Part shown: positions 58,301-64,000 of the stretch, piece after piece
Layout: every line of letters begins with the position of its first letter
Numbering within the stretch: the stretch's first letter is position 1
Assembly (NCBI RefSeq): GCF_027887165.1
Contig: NC_077229.1
Location: forward strand, 110,624,994-110,688,993
Source: Monodelphis domestica
Lineage: Eukaryota > Chordata > Mammalia > Didelphimorphia > Didelphidae
Length of the DNA: 64,000 bases
Direction of reading: 5' to 3'
Program-made: the position numbers and the translations under genes
Notes under the pieces: generated by a model
Database searches by the model: none
Seen by the model: only the letters and a program-made list of their open reading frames with translations
What the model was told of the DNA's origin: nothing

Positions 58301-58919
58301 GAAGCCACTCCCAAAATACCAAAAAGAAATAATAGTCACTGAGGAGATTCAACAGCAATAATAGTTATTACAAATAAGAGATTGCATTTATGTTCATAGG
58401 ATAATAAATAGGGAGTTGAAAGGGACTTTAGGAGCCATTAAGTCTAATGCCCTCATTTTACAAATTAAAAAAAAAAACTGAAGCCTATAGAGATTAAGTA
58501 ACTTGTCCAGAGTTTCACCTTTGATAAGTGTCTAAGGCAGGATTTGAACCTCGGTATTCCTGACTCCAAGTCCAATCATTTAGTAAGCAGCTATCATGGG
58601 CAGAATATTGTTCAGGATGCTTGATTGAGATCCAAAATATAGATAAGACACAATCCTTGCTTTACTTATACTCTCATGGAAGATATGACTTGTATAATAC
58701 ATTACATGGTAACTAAATTATACAACATTACATTGTAATTACTTCAAAAGAGGGTAAACTAAGTATCTTGCACAATCCTAGAGAACATTACCAGCAAGAG
58801 GATGTAGGGAAGATTTTCTGAAGGGAGAAGCATTTGAATTGCACTTTAAAGAATGAGAAGGAATTCAATAAATGAAAAAGAAGAGAGGGGATATTCCCAA
58901 ATGTTATGATACTCTGTAA

Positions 58920-59388
58920 CATTGAAAGTGAACCTATGGCATGGGTGCCAAAGATGGCACACAGAGAGCTCTCTGTGGGCATGTGGCCACCCTCCCCAAC
59001 CCCTAGAGTTCATTACCAGAAAGGCAGAGGGATTTAGGCCAGGCTGCTCCCTTTCTCCCTCCCCCTCTTTTCCTGACAACATTTTTTCACATCCCCTACC
59101 CCTCTACACAGCAGCCCAATGGAAACACACAGGGGGTAAGGTGGGCAGCTCACAGGCAGCAGAGTTGGAGGGGAGCTGAGTTCCTGAGCCTTTCCCCTCC
59201 CTTTCTCTACATTCATTGATGACATTCCTCACTTCACTCACCCCTCTACCCAGCAGCCCAATGGGAGTGCATTCTCTCTCCCATGTGGGGAGAGGAGGAA
59301 GTAGGGTGGGCCCAGCACTCAGTTCGAGGACAGGGCATGGCGCAAGTTCTCATGAAGCACTCCATATCTAAAAGGTTCACCATCACTG
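58920..59388 (-). mobile_element. Non-autonomous hAT element, complete copy 4 (reverse)
   Basis: A 469-bp unit with ends CATTGAAAGTGAACC and GGTTCACCATCACTG. The flanks CTCTGTAA (58912-58919) and CTCTATAA (59389-59396) match at 7 of 8 positions. The interior is the reverse complement of the C-rich blocks of 9429-10050, somewhat shortened. Confidence 0.85.
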
Positions 59389-59400
59389 CTCTATAAGCTT

Positions 59401-59650
59401 TATTTGCAGGCAGCAAGATAGTACATTAGATAGAATACCAGGCCTGGAGTCAGGAAGACCTGAGTTCAAATATGACCTTAGAAACTTCCTAGCTGTGTGA
59501 CTTTGGGCAAGTCACTTAACCTGGTTTACCTCTGTTTTCTCATCTGTAAAATAAGTTGAAGAAAGAAATGTTAAATAATTACAGTATCTTTGCCAAGAAG
59601 ACATCAAAATTGTCACAGTCAGACATGACTAAAAAATGACTAAACAACAA
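59401..59650 (+). repeat. MAR1-type SINE, full length
   Basis: 'gcaggcagcaagatagtacattag' to 'cagacatgactaaaaaatgactaaacaac'. It begins five bases after the hAT target duplication. Confidence 0.9.
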
Positions 59651-60099
59651 AAGACAGAAAAGTCACTATTATTATTCCAGTTTTGCAGATGAATAATCTG
59701 AAGTTGACATGCTATGAAACTTTCACCAAATGTCTTATGGCTTTAGATCAAACAAAGTTGAAGAACTATTCAGAAATGTAATGGGATGCTTGCTGAAGAA
59801 GGGTTCAATTCCCCAGCTAGAAGTACTCAGATGAAAGCTATATAGGGTTAATTGTCAGGGACATTATTGAGAAGATTGCTGCCTCCTTACAAGTTGGCCT
59901 GGATGATACAAGACAGCATGGTGCCTTGGGAAGGGTGCTAAACTTTGGCATAATGGGATCTAAGTTCAGATCCCAAAGCTGGCCCTCACTGCCAATGAAA
60001 CTGTGGATTAGTCACAGTATTCTGAGACCTCTGTTTCCTTATCTATAGAATTAAGGGGTTGGACTATACAACCTTGAGGTTTACATCCAACTCCCATAT

Positions 60100-62450
60100 C
60101 TGTGATCTTCTGAGGTTAGGGTACCTACTTGCTCCAATTTGTTATGAACCTATGATAGTTTTCTCATAGAACCAAAGATGGACAGAGTTAAAAGGGGTTT
60201 TAACTCTACTAGAATCACAATGCCTGACTCACAAACTAGCTGTGTGACTTTGGACAAATCATTTCCACTCTCACTTTTTAAAAAATGATAAATTCAGACT
60301 TAATGATCTCTATAGTCTCTTCTAGCTTTAATAGACTAATGTTCTCTCTTGTTGTCTGAATTCCCATATCCCCAGCCTGCCCACCTTCAGAGCTGCTTGA
60401 GTGATGTGTTCTCAGTTCCCTGATTTCCCTGACTGCCTCTATCCCATTACCAATCAGTATTCAGGCATTTGGTTGCCTATCACTTCCATCCCAACTTCCC
60501 AAGAGGCTGAAGTTTCATTATTCATTAATTAATTCAACAAATATTTGTTTAAATGGAAAGCAGTGTGGTTTGGTTCAAAAGGTATGGAATCAGAAGGCCT
60601 GAGTTTAATCCCTAACTCTTCATTTACTACTCCTGTGTGATCTTGGGCAAGGTATAGCTGGGCCTCATTTTCTTCATCAGTAAAAGGATTGGACTTAGCC
60701 AACTTCTAAGGTTCCTTTCCAGCTCTAAATCCTATGATCTGTTAGTTTTCTCTTCTACAACCAAAACATCCCAAGGACTTTTAACCATTCTTCATATTGG
60801 AGGACCCCACCATCAGCAATCCCTTCAGAATTAACCCTTGCTAAGAAAGAAATGAAGATTAGGTAGGCAAAGTGTCTGATTAATGTCTACCATAAAGACC
60901 TTTGAGATCTTGATGAAGAATTGTAACCAACTAATCTTTAGGCCTATAAAGCACTAGAATTACATTGCTGTGTCAGGATATATTGGCAACATCAAAGAAA
61001 TAATGATATAGATTTTTTAAAGAAAAAAAACTCTTGAAAGTGATCTGAAAAATCTCTTTCTCAGAAAGGGACCTAGTCCATTCATGCAAAAGCTATCCCT
61101 ACTCTGGATCAACCCCTCTTCTTGCTGATACCTACTACCTCTTTTCTGGAATACTCTCCTTCACCCATATCTGGAATCCTCCTTGCTGAAAACTTCTATC
61201 TTCCATGAAAGTTCATTTATTGGTGCATCCCTACCTATGACCTCAGAGACAGGAAGCCAATCAGATACTCCCAAGTAAGATTCTCCAGGCCTCCCCTATA
61301 AAACACCTGGCCTCAGCTTTCCCATCTCAGTGTGACCATATTGTGTGGGACCATCCAGATGTCCCCACAGAAGAACTGGAGGAGTAACTAGGAAGAGACC
61401 CCTGCCTAACCTGGGTGATGTATCCTTGGTTCTACTTCCCTTCTCCCCTTCCCACTCATTCTTGACCCCAAAGTTTACTTGCCTTGCTGTGTGGGTAGTA
61501 AAAATACACCCTTAAAAAGGTCATTATCATCCCTACTATTATTGGACCAGTTTGTCTCTTAAAGACTCCCTAAAGCAGTCACACAGTGACCAAAATACAC
61601 TGGAAGAAAAGGAAAGCAAATGCAAAGATGACCCTAGAGTGTTGTAAAGGACCTCTTCAGAAGATCAGAGTTTTAGAGGTGTAAGGGACTTAAGAGATCA
61701 TCTAAATTCAACTACCTCATTTTCTCAATATGGAAACTGAGGCTCATAGAGTTCGTGGCTGTACCCAGATTCACAGGGCTAGAAACTAGAAAAAGCAAGA
61801 CCTTTGACTTGAAATCCAGCACTCTAAATTGAGGTCCCACTGGTAGGAAGGAGCAGGGATGGATTTTGATTCCAGACTCCCTAACTTTAAATCCAGTAGC
61901 CTTTCCCATTGTGCCCCCGTTACTCCCTGCCAATAGAACTTTTTCTTGGCTTAGAAAAAAAATAAAATAAAACAAGTGGGTTGGGGTTAGGTGATAATTA
62001 AAATCCACTGGCTGCACGTAACACTCCAGACATTCAGGTGCAAAAATGCTGAATGATGCAGCCTGTTGTTGGGGTGCCAAATAGTTGAACCAGTTTTAGG
62101 GGAGACTTTGTGTGCTCTGTGCCCATTTATCATTATTCCTATGTTTCTGCTGCCCTCTTCTGTCTGGACTTGAAATTTCCTCTTCCAAAAAGAAGATTTT
62201 TGACCCATGTAGAATTTATGAATCATTCATTGAGCTTGGCTTTTTTGTTTCCTGGAGCTCCAGCTCAGCACCTAACCCTGTGTTAGCTATGTTGAAAGAG
62301 GAGAACATGAGGAAGAAGTCACAGGCCTTACTTCACCTTGGAGAGTTCATGCAATTCAATCTGCAATTTTTTAACCTAGCAGTTAGATGTCATAAGTGGA
62401 CAAAATACCCAAGAAAGGCCCAGGTTTGAATCCTGCCTCATAGACTAAGA
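60100..62450. other. About 2.3 kb, no gene; scattered MIR and L2-like pieces
   Basis: MIR-type fragments lie near 60215-60345, 60560-60740 and 61660-61900. An L2-like piece is near 61130-61210. A TATAAAA with downstream 'tctcagtgtgacc' near 61299-61335 is discussed as a weak LTR candidate. Confidence 0.4.
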
Positions 62451-62459
62451 TGTGTGACT

Positions 62460-62873
62460 ATATACAAGTAATTTTTTAACCCATACCTTCTGTCTTAATA
62501 TCAATTCTTTTTTTAAACCCTTATCTTCCATCTTAGAATCAGATTCTGTGTATTGGTTCCAAGACAGAGAGTGTTAAAGGTTAGGCAATGGGGATTAAGT
62601 AACTTGCCCAGGGTCACACAGCTAGGAAGTGTCTGAGATCATATCTAAACCTATGGCCTCCTGTCTCCAGGCCTGACTATCAATCCACTGAACCACCCAA
62701 TTGCCCCTATTAATATCAATTCTAAGACAGAATGGCTAGACAATTAGGGTTAAGTGACTTGCCCAGGATCACACAAGTAGGCACTTTCTGAGGCCAATTT
62801 TGAGCTCAGGTCTTCCCAGCTCCATATCTACTGCTCTATCCATGGTGCTACCTAGATAGCTACCCCCATTGGC
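62460..62873 (-). repeat. Short marsupial SINE, antisense, split by another copy
   Basis: The outer copy starts with the inverted tail at 62474 ('taacccataccttctgtctt'), is interrupted at 62508 and resumes at 62710, ending near 'gtgctacctagatagctacccc'. Confidence 0.88.
62509..62709 (-). repeat. Short marsupial SINE nested in a SINE of the same family
   Basis: Complete antisense copy flanked by a perfect 14-bp duplication TTAATATCAATTCT (62495-62508 and 62710-62723). The duplicated sequence is part of the host SINE's own tail. Confidence 0.93.
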
Positions 62874-63420
62874 AAGTAATTTAGCCTCTAAGTGACTCAG
62901 TTTCTCTATATACAAAAAAAGGGGTTTACACCCAATGATCTCTAAGTTCACTTTCAGATCTAAATCTCTGATCTGTGAATCAATTGTAAAAGTACTAGAG
63001 GAGTACATGATTGTAGATAAGGTAAGGCCCGTACCCACATGAATAGGTCCCAGTTAGTTTGGACAGTGACAATTAAGGGTAATGGACAGGCCTCTGGATT
63101 TTGTACACTTTCCAGGCTGGCATTCAATTTCTAGCCACAAACCAACTATTTGTGACCTTGGACCTTTGAATCCCCAGCATTCATTGCTTTTCAAGGCTCA
63201 AATACCCTCTCACAGAAATAAACAAATTTCAACAAGGATCTGTTAAACACTTTCCCATCCTTGGTCATCATTACCCTAAGGCAAAAACCAAAAGAATGCT
63301 TCCTGAAGCGTTCAAAGAGCATATATTCTAGTGGGCCAGAACAAATATGTATTTCCAGATAAGTGAATACAAACCTGTATTTCCAGATAAAATTGGATGG
63401 GAGGAAAATACTAGTAATAG

Positions 63421-63640
63421 GGGGTTCTTAACCCGGGGACCATGGCTAAATTTCAGAAGTTCTGTGAGCTTGGATGGGGAAAATAATTACACCTTTTCTT
63501 TCACCAATCATACAATGAAATTTTGCATTTCCTTCCATTATGATTGTAGGAAATATGAATTTAGAGAAGGGATTCATGGGTTTCAGCAGATTGCCTAAGG
63601 GGAAAGGGGTCAACTACACCAAAAAGTTTAAGAACTTTTC
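63421..63640 (+). mobile_element. Short hAT-type DNA transposon, near complete
   Basis: It begins 'gggggttcttaacccgggg' and ends 'aaagtttaagaactttt', an imperfect inverted pair (GTTCTTAA / TTAAGAAC). Size and ends fit a small non-autonomous hAT element. The 83-codon frame across it is not a gene. Confidence 0.55.
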
Positions 63641-64000
63641 CAAAAAGGGGACCAAGAAAGTCCTCAATTGTAGGATGGTGATATCTAAGCTATGATTTGA
63701 AGGCAGATGGGGAATGGATGGATGCATGGATGAAAGAAGGGTATTCGACTTCCTGTACAAAGTCTGGATAATAAATATATTTCAAGTTTAGCTAAAAAAT
63801 ATTTTATAAGGGGAATTATGTATAGTCAACCAATTTGGAAAGAGATTGGAGCTAGGATGTGAATGGCTTTAAATGCCAGACAGAAGGATTCTAGAGGAAA
63901 ATTAGGGAGTTATTGAAGCTTCTAGAATAAGCTAGTCTCTGCTAATTTTACAGATACCCATTTGTCAACGGTGTGGAGAACAGAGATGGAAGAAAGGAAA

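Noticed and set aside
1-64000. CRISPR arrays, bacterial operons, rRNA genes or snRNA genes
   Set aside because: No regularly spaced direct repeats with unique spacers, and no rRNA, U6, 7SK or 5S landmark, were seen on either strand. The sequence is plainly mammalian nuclear DNA.

Overview
This is marsupial nuclear DNA. It is crowded with tRNA-headed CORE-type SINEs typical of marsupials: a short family ending in a 'GATTCTAAGACAGAAGGTAAGGG'-like tail, and a MAR1-type family ending in 'GACTGAACAAC'. It also holds L1, L2 and CR1/L3 LINEs, non-autonomous hAT elements and two LTR fossils. Base composition is AT-rich apart from a few GC patches. No bacterial, phage or CRISPR-like feature is present. 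The species cannot be told from the window, and all family names are from memory rather than a repeat search.

Host gene content is very low. The only convincing protein-coding sequence is a 3' terminal exon on the minus strand at 27.4-27.96 kb: 157 codons, a splice acceptor and an AATAAA signal. Its conserved C-terminal domain resembles gametogenetin. A GC-rich candidate upstream exon lies at 29.44-29.62 kb, with a 77-bp minisatellite and SINEs in the presumed intron. A CpG-richer patch follows at 29.9-30.3 kb. No further exon could be traced.

Layout. 0-16.5 kb: SINEs, L2, a complete 622-bp hAT element (9.43-10.05 kb) and a 310-bp inverted duplication (5.0/6.5-6.85 kb). 16.57-20.31 kb: a 5'-inverted (twin-primed) L1. 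21.7-24.6 kb: antisense CR1/L3 with a second hAT copy. 24.9-27.1 kb: SINE and sense CR1/L3. 27.4-30.3 kb: the gene. 33.2-33.8 kb: an L2 split by a SINE. 34.9-35.46 kb: an inverted LTR pair with a full-length tRNA-Met-like sequence between the arms, the most unusual object here. 37.27-37.83 kb: another inverted repeat. 38.6-40.8 kb: an L1 3' end with four SINE insertions. 44.5-46.2 kb: long GAGA/CAGA tracts. 49.3-52.2 kb: an internally deleted L1 carrying a solo LTR. 54.3-55.6 kb: an old LINE ORF2 C-terminus, then L2. 58.9-59.4 kb: a third complete hAT copy, inverted. 62.5-62.9 kb: a SINE inside a SINE.

The headline observation is 34,899-35,463. One 265-bp LTR (TG...CA) abuts a 74-bp tRNA-Met-like sequence. 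On the other side a copy of the same LTR, inverted and cut short at a 5-bp match to the tRNA 5' end, closes the structure. This is what one would expect if reverse transcription read through the whole tRNA primer, snapped back at a microhomology, and the product was then integrated.
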